Below, piece by piece: positions 1 through 7,308 of a stretch of DNA of 64,000 bases. The stretch is taken from the NCBI RefSeq assembly GCF_003054555.1, contig NZ_CP026304.1, positions 1,364,001 through 1,428,000 on the forward strand, read 5' to 3'. The DNA comes from Streptomyces lunaelactis. Lineage in GTDB: Bacteria; Actinomycetota; Actinomycetes; Streptomycetales; Streptomycetaceae. Position 1 is the stretch's first letter. Every line of letters starts with the position of its first letter. Both the position numbers and the translations under genes were made by a program. The notes under the pieces are model-generated. The model was not told the origin of the DNA, did no database searches, and saw nothing but the letters and a program-made list of their open reading frames with translations.

Positions 1-28
1 GCTCGTGGACGTCGAGCACGCCGCCTGA
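1..28 (+). CDS. 3' tail of an upstream gene (partial)
   Basis: The first bases read in frame 2 as LVDVEHAA followed by a TGA at 26-28, immediately before a strong hairpin at 33-69. This looks like the last codons of a rightward gene that starts outside the window. Eight residues are too few to name a family. Confidence 0.35.
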
Positions 29-32
29 TCGC

Positions 33-69
33 GTTCAAGCCGCGCACACCACGGATACGCGGCTTGAAC
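33..69 (+). terminator. Rho-independent-like hairpin
   Basis: A perfect 12-bp inverted repeat (GTTCAAGCCGCG at 33-44, complement at 58-69) with a 13-nt loop lies just after a stop codon and 26 bp before the next start. There is no T-run, as is usual for Streptomyces terminators. Confidence 0.65.
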
Positions 70-95
70 AGGCACTCCGCTAGCCTGAGTGCACG

Positions 96-1253
96 ATGAA
101 CCGATTGACGACGTCATGGGGCGGCTTCGACCTCACCCGCTTCCCCGAGGACCCGCGCGACCCGCTCCGCGCCTGGGACGCCGCCGATGAGTACCTTCTC
201 CGGCATCTCGAGGGGATCGACGACGCCGGGCCGGCAGACCTCTCCGGCACCGTGGTCGTCGTCGGTGACCGATGGGGCTCCCTGGTCACCTCGCTCGCAG
301 CGCACCGCCCCGTGCAGATCACCGACTCCTTCCTCGGCCAGGAGGCGACTCGGGCGAATCTGGCGCGCAACGGCATCGACGCGGACGCGGTGCGCCTGCT
401 GTCGGTGCGGGACCTGCCACCGGAGCGCATCGACGTACTGCTGATCCGGGTGCCCAAGAGCCTCGCGCTGCTGGAGGACCAGCTGCACCGCCTGGCACCC
501 GCCGTCCACGCGGACACCGTCGTCGTCGGTACGGGGATGGTCACCGAGATCCACACCTCTACGCTGAAACTCTTCGAGCGGATTCTCGGTCCGACCAGGA
601 CCTCGCTGGCGGTGAAGAAGGCGCGGCTGATCGTCTGCACCCCTGATCCGCAGCTCGCCCGCGTCCCCAGCCCATGGCCGCTGCACTACGCACTGCCCGC
701 CGATGTCGGCACGCTCGCGGGCCGGACCGTCACCAACCACGCCGGGATCTTCTGCGCCGAGCGTCTCGACATCGGTACGCGGTTCTTCCTCCGCGGCCTG
801 CCGCAGCGCCACGGCTCCGAACGCGTGGTCGATCTGGGCTGCGGCAACGGTGTGATCGGCACGGCTGCCGCGCTCGCCAACCCGGAGGCGGCGCTGACCT
901 TCGTCGACGAGTCGTTCTCCGCGGTGGCCTCGGCCGAGGCCACCTACCGGGAGAACATCGTTTCGGACGCCAAGGCGGAGTTCGTGGTGGGCGACGGGCT
1001 GTCCGGTGTGCCGGACGGGACCGTCGATCTGGTGCTGAACAACCCGCCGTTCCACTCGCACCAGGCGACGACCGACGCGACGGCCCGCCGGATGTTCGGG
1101 GGGGCGCGTCGCGCGCTGCGCCCAGGGGGCGAGCTGTGGGTCATCGGAAACCGGCACCTCGGCTACCACGTGAGGCTGCGCCGGCTCTTCGGCAACTGTG
1201 AAATCGTCGCCAGCGACCCGAAGTTCGTCCTCCTGCGGGCCGTCAAGGGGTAG
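96..1253 (+). CDS. Class I SAM-dependent methyltransferase, RlmG/RsmC-like
   Basis: 385 aa. The C-terminal half has the SAM-binding glycine motif VDLGCGNGVIG (about residue 247) and the NPPFH motif (about 316) typical of enzymes that methylate a base exocyclic amine. The N-terminal half is a second, motif-poor methyltransferase-like domain. This two-domain layout and length match RlmG/RsmC 16S/23S rRNA guanine-N2 methyltransferases, so a cytosolic rRNA-modifying role is likely, though the target nucleotide cannot be told. The ATG at 96 has no clear ribosome binding site and follows a terminator by 26 bp, so a leaderless transcript is possible. The gene stands alone; a reductase remnant follows. 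Confidence 0.85.
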   Translation: MNRLTTSWGGFDLTRFPEDPRDPLRAWDAADEYLLRHLEGIDDAGPADLSGTVVVVGDRWGSLVTSLAAHRPVQITDSFLGQEATRANLARNGIDADAVRLLSVRDLPPERIDVLLIRVPKSLALLEDQLHRLAPAVHADTVVVGTGMVTEIHTSTLKLFERILGPTRTSLAVKKARLIVCTPDPQLARVPSPWPLHYALPADVGTLAGRTVTNHAGIFCAERLDIGTRFFLRGLPQRHGSERVVDLGCGNGVIGTAAALANPEAALTFVDESFSAVASAEATYRENIVSDAKAEFVVGDGLSGVPDGTVDLVLNNPPFHSHQATTDATARRMFGGARRALRPGGELWVIGNRHLGYHVRLRRLFGNCEIVASDPKFVLLRAVKG

Positions 1254-1322
1254 CGGCCGGGGCCGTCCTTACCGGCCGAGGCCGTCGACGTCCCGCCACT
1301 GGCCGTACGGGATGCGGGAGAT

Positions 1323-1430
1323 CCACGCGGTCCGCTGGTCGGCGGGAAGAACCTGGGAGCGCTCGACGCGCCCGGCTTCTCGGACACCGATTTGGCGGAG
1401 ATCGACCGTTTGCTGACCAAGAGCGGGTGA
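1323..1430 (+). pseudogene. Remnant of an aldo/keto reductase C-terminus (tentative)
   Basis: One forward frame ends VGGKNLGALDAPGFSDTD and then LAEIDRLLTKSG with a TGA at 1428-1430. The pattern of a V-G-G/A-x-x-x-x-L segment followed by an acidic LAEIDR helix resembles the last 30 residues of aldo/keto reductases (the NADPH-binding strand and final helix). There is no start codon or upstream domain; the preceding frame is not protein-like. I infer a deleted reductase whose 3' end survives between two intact genes. Low-to-moderate confidence because the match is short and from memory. Confidence 0.35.
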
Positions 1431-1492
1431 AGTGCGGGTGACTGACGTGCACAGCACTTGGCGTAGCGCCCGCTCTGCCCGAAACTGGCGCG

Positions 1493-1957
1493 ATGACGCA
1501 GCGCGTGGATCTCGCGACCGTGATGGACCGGCTGACCATCGATGAATTGATCACCAGTTACGCGGTGGCCGTGGACGATGCCGACTGGAGTGCCTATAGG
1601 GCTCTGTTCACACAGGAGGGGCGCGCGGACTACCGCAGCTCGGGCGGTGTGGAGGGCCCGGCCGCCGAGGTCGCCGACTGGATGGCGGAGACGATGCGGC
1701 TCTTCCCCGTACGCCAGCACCTCATCGTCAACCGGCGGCTCCACATCCAGGACCTGGGCGGCTATCCGGGCGACCGCGCCGAGGTGCAGGCCGACTATGT
1801 GAACCCGATGCGGCTGGAGTCGGGGGACGACCTCGTCTCCGGCGGGCGGTACACCTTCAGCCTGCTGCGCACGGACGCGGGCTGGCGGCTGCGCACGGTG
1901 GTGATCCACGAGAAGTGGCGCCGGGGAGCCGGGGCAGGCGGCCCGTCCGGCGATTGA
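1493..1957 (+). CDS. SnoaL-like / NTF2-fold protein
   Basis: 154 aa. The N-terminus (LTIDELITSYAVAVDDADWSA) and the pattern of an early helix, a Y/D pair, an alpha+beta cone and a C-terminal strand ending in WR(L)RTVVIHEKW are characteristic of SnoaL_4-type NTF2-fold proteins. These include polyketide cyclases, steroid isomerases and ring-hydroxylating dioxygenase beta-like proteins; the real substrate cannot be inferred. The last residues PSGD and the stop codon lie inside a dispersed intergenic repeat (1941-2002), so the C-terminus has been shaped by that repeat. The start at 1493 has a weak ribosome binding site; a later ATG at 1523 is an alternative. Confidence 0.75.
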   Translation: MTQRVDLATVMDRLTIDELITSYAVAVDDADWSAYRALFTQEGRADYRSSGGVEGPAAEVADWMAETMRLFPVRQHLIVNRRLHIQDLGGYPGDRAEVQADYVNPMRLESGDDLVSGGRYTFSLLRTDAGWRLRTVVIHEKWRRGAGAGGPSGD

Positions 1958-2002
1958 GGACCCGGCCGGAGGCCGTACGAGCACTGGGGGCGAAGCCCCC
2001 AG
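1941..2002 (+). repeat. Streptomyces dispersed 3'-end repeat with hairpin
   Basis: The segment starting GTCCGGCGATTGAGGA contains the stop codon of the SnoaL-like gene. It ends in a perfect hairpin CTGGGGGC-GAA-GCCCCCAG (1984-2002). The same core GCCGGCGATTGAGG occurs twice more at 17874-17958, also at a gene end. The hairpin probably acts as a terminator or 3'-end stabiliser. Confidence 0.6.
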
Positions 2003-2098
2003 GGACATGACGCGCGCACTGTCGGTGCCGGTCCCGGTCCCGCACACTGGTGGGGAGACTGTTTGCGGGCCCTTCGAGGCAGCACGAGGAGGCGCGGC

Positions 2099-3715
2099 AT
2101 GCGGATTCCGGTCGGCCGGCCTGGCTGGGCCCGCGCGCGAGCGTTCGCGGCGTCTCCCCTTCGGCGCTCCGTCGCCGCCGTCGCGGCCGGGGCGCTGCCC
2201 GCGCTCGCCTTCCCCGAGCCGTCGCTGTGGTGGTTCGCGTACGTCGCGCTGGTGCCGTGGATGCTGCTGGTGCGGTCCGCGCCGACGGGTCGCCGTGCGG
2301 CGATCGACGGGTGGCTCGGCGGTATCGGCTTCATGATCGCCGTGCACCACTGGCTGATACCGAGTCTGCATGTGTTCATCGTGGTGCTGGCCGCGCTGCT
2401 GGGGCTGATGTGGGCGCCCTGGGGCTGGCTGACGCACTCGCTGCTCGGCGGGAGGCCCTCACCGGCCCGTGCCGCGGCCGCTGTCGCGGTCGTCCCCTCG
2501 GGCTGGCTCATGATTGAACTGGCCCGGTCCTGGGAGGGGTTGGGCGGCCCCTGGGGTCTGCTCGGGGCCAGTCAGTGGGACGTCTCCCCCGCGCTGCGGC
2601 TTGCTTCGGTGGGAGGTGTGTGGCTGGTGAGCCTGCTGGTGCTCGCAGTGAATACTGCGGTCACTGTACTCATCGCGGTGCCCAAGGCCCGTGCGGCTGC
2701 TGTGGGCGGCGGCGTCATCTGTGCGCTCACCACGACCGCGGTCTGGATCTGGGTGCCGCAGCCGGAGCCGTCGGGACGGGCCCGGATCGCGGTCGTGCAG
2801 CCGGGTGTCGTCGACGGTGTCGAGAGCGTCGACCGCCGGTTCGCCCGCAGCGAGGAACTCACCCGCGAACTGGCGGGCCAGGACCTCGATCTGGTGGTCT
2901 GGGGCGAGAGCAGCGTCGGCGCGGATCTGCGCGAACGCCCGGAACTGGCGGCTCGTATCGCCGTCCTCTCCCGCGTCGTCGGCGCCGATGTGCTGGTCAA
3001 TGTGGACGCCCGGCGCACGGACGAGTCGGGCGGCGCCGGAATCTTCAAGAGCTCCGTCCTCATCGGTCCCAAGGGCCCGACGGGCGATCGCTACGACAAG
3101 ATGCGGCTCGTCCCCTTCGGTGAGTACATACCGGCCCGTGCGCTGCTGGGCTGGGCCACCTCGGTGGGCAAGGCCGCGGGCGAGGACCGGCTGCGCGGCA
3201 GCCGCCCGGTGGTGATGGTGCTGCCGGGCGACGGCGATGACGGACTGCGGCTCGGGCCTCTTGTCTGCTTCGAGTCGGCGTTCCCGGACATGAGCCGGCA
3301 ACTGACCCGGGACGGTGCACAGGTCCTGATCGCCCAATCGTCGACCTCGTCCTTCCAGGGGAGCTGGGCGCCGGAACAGCACGCCGCGCTGGCGGCGCTG
3401 CGCGCCGCCGAGAGCGGGCGTCCGATGGTGCATGCGACGCTCACCGGTGTCAGCGCGGTGTACGGGCCGGACGGCGACCGGGTCGGCGGACTCATCGGTA
3501 CGGACACCAGCACCTCCGCCGTCTACGACGTCCCGCTGGCCGCAGGGACGACGCTGTACGTCAGGTTCGGCGACTGGCCGGTCTACGCGGCGCTCGCCGT
3601 CCTCGCCGCGCTCTGCGCCTCCGAGGGTGCGCGTTCGCTCAGGCGGCCTGCTCCAGGGCCTGCCGCACCACCCGTTCACACAACTCATGAGTCAGCAGCG
3701 CGTCCTGGGCGCTGA
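2099..3715 (+). CDS. lnt: Apolipoprotein N-acyltransferase
   Basis: 538 aa from the ATG at 2099, which has AGGAGG six bases upstream (2087-2092); the ORF extends further but that start is preferred. It transfers a third acyl chain to the N-terminal cysteine of lipoproteins at the membrane. The N-terminal ~200 residues are hydrophobic transmembrane segments. The C-terminal nitrilase-like domain carries the catalytic triad Glu270 (WGESS), Lys334 (YDKMRLVPFGEY) and Cys390 (VCFESA). All key residues are present. The 3' end overlaps the convergent oxidoreductase gene by 77 bp. High confidence in family; several lipoproteins in this window could be substrates. Confidence 0.93.
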   Translation: MRIPVGRPGWARARAFAASPLRRSVAAVAAGALPALAFPEPSLWWFAYVALVPWMLLVRSAPTGRRAAIDGWLGGIGFMIAVHHWLIPSLHVFIVVLAALLGLMWAPWGWLTHSLLGGRPSPARAAAAVAVVPSGWLMIELARSWEGLGGPWGLLGASQWDVSPALRLASVGGVWLVSLLVLAVNTAVTVLIAVPKARAAAVGGGVICALTTTAVWIWVPQPEPSGRARIAVVQPGVVDGVESVDRRFARSEELTRELAGQDLDLVVWGESSVGADLRERPELAARIAVLSRVVGADVLVNVDARRTDESGGAGIFKSSVLIGPKGPTGDRYDKMRLVPFGEYIPARALLGWATSVGKAAGEDRLRGSRPVVMVLPGDGDDGLRLGPLVCFESAFPDMSRQLTRDGAQVLIAQSSTSSFQGSWAPEQHAALAALRAAESGRPMVHATLTGVSAVYGPDGDRVGGLIGTDTSTSAVYDVPLAAGTTLYVRFGDWPVYAALAVLAALCASEGARSLRRPAPGPAAPPVHTTHESAARPGR

Positions 3716-4544
3716 GCTGCTTTCCGGCCCGTACGGCATCGATGAAGGACAGCACGGACTGCTCGATGCCGCGCTGCCGGGCGACCGGCACCCAGTCGCC
3801 GCGCCGCCGCACACTCGGCTGTCCCTTGTGGTCCACGATCTCCGCGAGGTTGCGGACCTCCCGTTTGGTGTCCTGCCCCGACACCTCGAGGATCTCCTCG
3901 GTGGAGCCGCTCATCCGGTTCATCGTCCCGATGGCGGTGAAACCGTCGCCGGACAGCTGGAGCACGACATGATGCATCAGCCCGTCGACGATGCGCGCCC
4001 GTACGTCGGTGTGCTCGACCGGTCCCGGGAGCAGGAAGCGCAGGGTGTCGACGACATGGATGAAGTCGTCGAGTACGAGCGTGCGCGGGTCCTCGGCGAG
4101 GCCGACGCGGTTCTTCTGCATCAGGATGAGCTCGCGCGGGTGCTCCAGGCACTGGGCGTATCCGGGCGCGAGACGGCGGTTGAAGCCGACGGCGAGGCTG
4201 ATGCCGCGCTCCTCGGCGAGGCCCACAAGCCGCTCCGAGTCGGCCAGTTCGTACGCGAGGGGCTTGTCGACGTACGTCGCGACCCCGGCCTCGAGCAGCC
4301 GGGTCACGATCTCGGCGTGCACGGATGTCGGGGCGTGCACGAAGGCGGCGTCCAGGCCCTGGGCCAGCAGGGAATCGAGGCCGGTGTGGCAGCGCTCGGC
4401 GGGGATGTGATGGGTCTCGGCGACCCGCGCCAGCGTGGCCGGAGTGCGGGTCTGCAGATGCAGTTCGACGCCGGGCAGGGTGGTGAGCACGGGCAGATAG
4501 GCCTTCTGCGCGATGTCTCCGAGCCCGATGCAGCCGACCTTCAC
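3639..4544 (-). CDS. Gfo/Idh/MocA-family oxidoreductase
   Basis: 301 aa. It begins with a Rossmann dinucleotide-binding motif (MKVGCIGLGDIAQKAYLPVL) and has the family's EKP-like signature as YVDKPLA near residue 93, where the lysine contacts the nicotinamide. These enzymes are cytosolic NAD(P)-dependent oxidoreductases of sugars, inositols or related compounds; the substrate cannot be predicted. Slightly short for the family (about 330-390 aa). Convergent with lnt and overlapping its last 77 bp, which is unusual in length; both reading frames look genuinely coding in the overlap. Confidence 0.85.
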   Translation of the reverse strand: MKVGCIGLGDIAQKAYLPVLTTLPGVELHLQTRTPATLARVAETHHIPAERCHTGLDSLLAQGLDAAFVHAPTSVHAEIVTRLLEAGVATYVDKPLAYELADSERLVGLAEERGISLAVGFNRRLAPGYAQCLEHPRELILMQKNRVGLAEDPRTLVLDDFIHVVDTLRFLLPGPVEHTDVRARIVDGLMHHVVLQLSGDGFTAIGTMNRMSGSTEEILEVSGQDTKREVRNLAEIVDHKGQPSVRRRGDWVPVARQRGIEQSVLSFIDAVRAGKQLSAQDALLTHELCERVVRQALEQAA

Positions 4545-4709
4545 AGGGGCCTCCCTTGGCGCTGTGCCGATTGTCCTTCTTGTGCGGCGCGTGCTCCGGC
4601 AGCATACGTGCGCTGCGGCGGCTGCCAGTCGGCGATGGCGAACTGCTGCGCGGGATGCTCACTGACTAACACCTGGCGACGCGGCGACCGGTGGTTCAGG
4701 ATGATCGAC

Positions 4710-5222
4710 ATGACGACACCTGAGCGCACCGAACCCTCCACCACCGCCGGCGAGCGCGACATGCTGGAGGGCTGGCTCGAATACCACCGCGAGACCCTGG
4801 AAATGAAGTGCGCGGGCCTGGGCGACGAGCAGCTGCGGCAGCTGTCCGTGCCGCCCTCCGAGATCTCGCTGCTGGGACTCGTACGGCACATGGCAGAGGT
4901 CGAGCGAAGCTGGTTCCGCAAGATCCTGGCCGGTGAGAGTGTGGAGTGGATCTATTCCAGCGAGGACAAGGACGGGGACTTCCACGTCTCGGAGCAGGAC
5001 ACCTACGCCGAGGCGCACGCGACCTGGCAGGCCGAGATCGTACGGGCCCGTGAACTGGCCGCCGCCCACGGCCTCGACGACGTGGCGCAGAGCAAGCACC
5101 CCCGTACGGGAGAGGTCTTCAACCTGCGGTGGATCATGACGCACATGATCGAGGAGTACGCGCGCCACAACGGCCACGCCGACCTCATCCGCGAGCGGAT
5201 CGACGGTGCGACCGGCGAATGA
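4710..5222 (+). CDS. DinB-family protein (DUF664)
   Basis: 170 aa from the ATG at 4710, with AGGA at 4697-4700; the open frame extends upstream without homology. The sequence forms a four-helix bundle of the DinB/YfiT type. Candidate metal ligands are an early His in VRHMAEVERSWF and a late His in MTHMIEEYARHNGHADL. Actinobacterial members are often mycothiol-dependent transferases or of unknown function. A MITE-like element sits 6 bp after the stop. Confidence 0.85.
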   Translation: MTTPERTEPSTTAGERDMLEGWLEYHRETLEMKCAGLGDEQLRQLSVPPSEISLLGLVRHMAEVERSWFRKILAGESVEWIYSSEDKDGDFHVSEQDTYAEAHATWQAEIVRARELAAAHGLDDVAQSKHPRTGEVFNLRWIMTHMIEEYARHNGHADLIRERIDGATGE

Positions 5223-5226
5223 CCCG

Positions 5227-5409
5227 GCTAGGCCGTGTCTGACAAATAGCGCCGTCCGCCCGCAGGGCGGGGTGCGCGGCGTTCGGTGCGTGCAATCGCA
5301 AGGCGGAGGATCATCCTCGTACTGGACGTACTTGGATGACTCCGACAACGCAGCGAGTGTGCGTGCCGGGCGTCGCGCACCAGGCGGGATTTGCCAGACA
5401 CGGCCTAGC
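5227..5409. mobile_element. MITE-like element with 21-bp terminal inverted repeats
   Basis: A ~183-bp segment is bounded by inverted repeats: left 5227-5247 and right 5389-5409. Both read GCTAGGCCGTGTCTG(A/G)CAAAT outward-in, with one mismatch in 21. The interior has a perfect small palindrome (GAGGATCATCCTC) and no protein-coding frame. The outer ends read CTAG on both sides, which may be the target duplication or part of the repeat. I recognise this as a type of sequence repeated in many Streptomyces genomes; it is probably a non-autonomous derivative of an IS. Confidence 0.65.
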
Positions 5410-5506
5410 AGCCCCGCGGCCGACGGCAGCTGACCGGCGTCACCCGTGCGGGCCATTGAGGGCCGTACGGCTGTGAACGAGCCCCGCACCCAGCAGAGTT
5501 GCGCGG

Positions 5507-5925
5507 GTGCACCGAACCACCATCACCGCCATCGCCCTGATAGGGGTGGCCGCCTGGACCGTGACCGGCTGTGTCTCCGCCGACCCGCTGCCCGTGCCCT
5601 CATCCCCCGCCCGGGGCGGGGGCCCGGCACGCGTCGTGGAACCGCAGATCGTGCAGGGCCCGGCCCGTGAGGTCCTTGAGGCCCCGCCCCGCCGGCACCA
5701 CCCTCCCCACGGCAGGCCCCTCGAAACCCGCCCCGGCGCCACGGCTCACCCTCGCGACCAGCCCCGGCCGCCCTGGCCTCGTACCGTGCAGCGCCCGCCC
5801 TGCCGCCCGTCCCGCGCACCCGCCCGGCAGCCCGCCCGGACCTCTGCGCACTGGGTGAGAGCTACGGCCGCTGGCGGCCCGGCAGCCCCGAGGCCCTCAT
5901 CTGCCGCAAGGCCTACGGCAGTTGA
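5507..5925 (+). pseudogene. Small proline-rich lipoprotein, frameshifted
   Basis: A GTG start at 5507 gives a lipoprotein signal peptide (MHRTTITAIALIGVAAWTV, lipobox TVTGC, then VSADP). That frame stays open to 6460 but becomes arginine/proline noise and runs antisense into the TPR gene. A different frame carries a convincing conserved tail, DLCALGESYGRWRPGSPEA followed by LICRKAYGS and a TGA at 5923. I infer one protein of about 135-140 aa broken by a net single-base shift in the proline-rich linker (about 5680-5800). It may be a true mutation or a sequencing error. The function of such exported lipoproteins is unknown. Confidence 0.5.
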
Positions 5926-5929
5926 GCCC

Positions 5930-6406
5930 TCACTCCTCGCGCAGTCGGCGCTCCAGCCGGTCGATCGCCGAACGGACGCCGTTTCCGTATCCGTCGTCCC
6001 CCAGGGCATCCGTCGCCGCGCGCGCCCGCTCGATATGGACCCGCGCGGCCTCGGGGCGGTGCAGCTTCACATAGTCGGCGGCGAGGTTGAGATGGAGCGA
6101 GGGGTAGAAGGCCCGCACCGCGAGCGCCTCCTGGTGCCGGGCCAGCCGCTCCTCGCTCAGTCCCTCCGCCGCCGACAGCGCCCGCAGGTCCCAGGCGAGC
6201 TCGTCGCCGGGGTCGTCCTGGGTGTCCGCCATGTAGTGCGCGAGCGTGCAGCGGTGGAGCGGATCGCCCACCTCGCCGATCTCCGACCAGAGCGCGCCGA
6301 AACGATTACGCGCCTCCTCGCGGTCACCGCCGTGCAGCAGCATGATCGCCTGCCCGATCCGGGTCATGACGGCGTCGTCCGACGCCTCCTGCTGCTGCTC
6401 CGTCAC
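5930..6406 (-). CDS. Tetratricopeptide-repeat-like protein
   Basis: 158 aa. The sequence is all-helical, with paired helices such as IGQAIMLLHGGDREEARNRF and HLNLAADYVKLHRPEAARVH. These have the alanine/glycine/tyrosine spacing of TPR motifs, so it is probably a cytosolic scaffold or interaction protein. There is no enzymatic motif and no signal peptide. It is transcribed leftward and its stop lies 5 bp from the end of the frameshifted lipoprotein, so the two converge. The partner is unknown. Confidence 0.75.
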   Translation of the reverse strand: MTEQQQEASDDAVMTRIGQAIMLLHGGDREEARNRFGALWSEIGEVGDPLHRCTLAHYMADTQDDPGDELAWDLRALSAAEGLSEERLARHQEALAVRAFYPSLHLNLAADYVKLHRPEAARVHIERARAATDALGDDGYGNGVRSAIDRLERRLREE

Positions 6407-6509
6407 TGCGGCCTCCCACGTCCGTGCGGCGAATGTGCCGGCCGCGACGTCGGCCGCTGATGCCGACGCCGCGGGTCACGACGCTAGCCGCCGCCACCGG
6501 CAATGCCGC

Positions 6510-6537
6510 ACAGGCTCGGGCAGGGGTCCGAGCCTGT
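6510..6537 (-). terminator. Hairpin after ung
   Basis: ACAGGCTCGG and its complement CCGAGCCTGT form a 10-bp stem with an 8-nt loop, 20 bp past the ung stop in the transcribed direction. No T-run follows. Confidence 0.6.
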
Positions 6538-6556
6538 CAGCCGGGTGCGCGAACGC

Positions 6557-7240
6557 TCAGCCGAGGTCGGGGATCCGCCAGTCGATGGGCTCGTGGCCCT
6601 GGGCCGCGACCGCCTCGTTGATCTGCGTGAACGGGCGGGAGCCGAAGAACTTCTTCGCCGACAGCGGCGAGGGGTGCGCGCCCTTCACCACCACATGCCG
6701 CTCCTCGTCGATCAGCGGCAGCTTCTTCTGCGCGTAGTTGCCCCAGAGCACGAACACCGCCGGGTCGGACCGCTCGGCCACGGCGCGGATCACCGCGTCC
6801 GTCACCTTCTCCCAGCCCTTGCCCTTGTGGGAGTTGGCCTCGCCGGCCCGGACCGTCAGAACCGCGTTGAGCAGCAGGACACCCTGCTCGGCCCACGGCA
6901 TCAGATAGCCGTTGTCCGGGATGGGGTGACCGAGCTCCTCCTTCATCTCCTTGTAGATGTTCCGCAGTGAGGGCGGGGTCTTGACGCCCGGCCGCACGGA
7001 GAAACAGAGGCCGTGCCCCTGCCCCTCCCCGTGGTACGGATCCTGGCCGAGGATCAACACCTTGACCCGGTCGTAGGGCGTGGCGTCGAGCGCGGCGAAG
7101 ACCTCTTCGCGGGGCGGATAGACCGGCCCCTTCGCCCGCTCCTCCTCGACGAAGTCGGTGAGCTCCTTGAAGTAGGGCTTCTGGAGCTCTTCGCCGAGGA
7201 CGCCACGCCAGGACTCGGGCAGCATGTCGGTGTCGGTCAC
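6557..7240 (-). CDS. ung: Uracil-DNA glycosylase, family 1
   Basis: 227 aa. It removes uracil from DNA in base-excision repair. The water-activating motif GQDPYHG (Asp67), the uracil-binding segment GLCFSV, and the C-terminal HPSPLS loop with its catalytic His near 190 are all present, and the length fits the family. Streptomyces often carry two ung copies; this may be one of them. A terminator hairpin follows at 6510-6537. Confidence 0.95.
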   Translation of the reverse strand: MTDTDMLPESWRGVLGEELQKPYFKELTDFVEEERAKGPVYPPREEVFAALDATPYDRVKVLILGQDPYHGEGQGHGLCFSVRPGVKTPPSLRNIYKEMKEELGHPIPDNGYLMPWAEQGVLLLNAVLTVRAGEANSHKGKGWEKVTDAVIRAVAERSDPAVFVLWGNYAQKKLPLIDEERHVVVKGAHPSPLSAKKFFGSRPFTQINEAVAAQGHEPIDWRIPDLG

Positions 7241-7308
7241 GTCAACAACCTCCGGTATGCGATCAGTTATCGAGCACTGAACCTACCGGCGGCCACTGAC
7301 AACCGGCC

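Noticed and set aside
3432..4709. An open frame extending upstream of the DinB-fold gene
   Set aside because: It crosses lnt and the oxidoreductase gene out of frame; only the part from 4710 is homologous.
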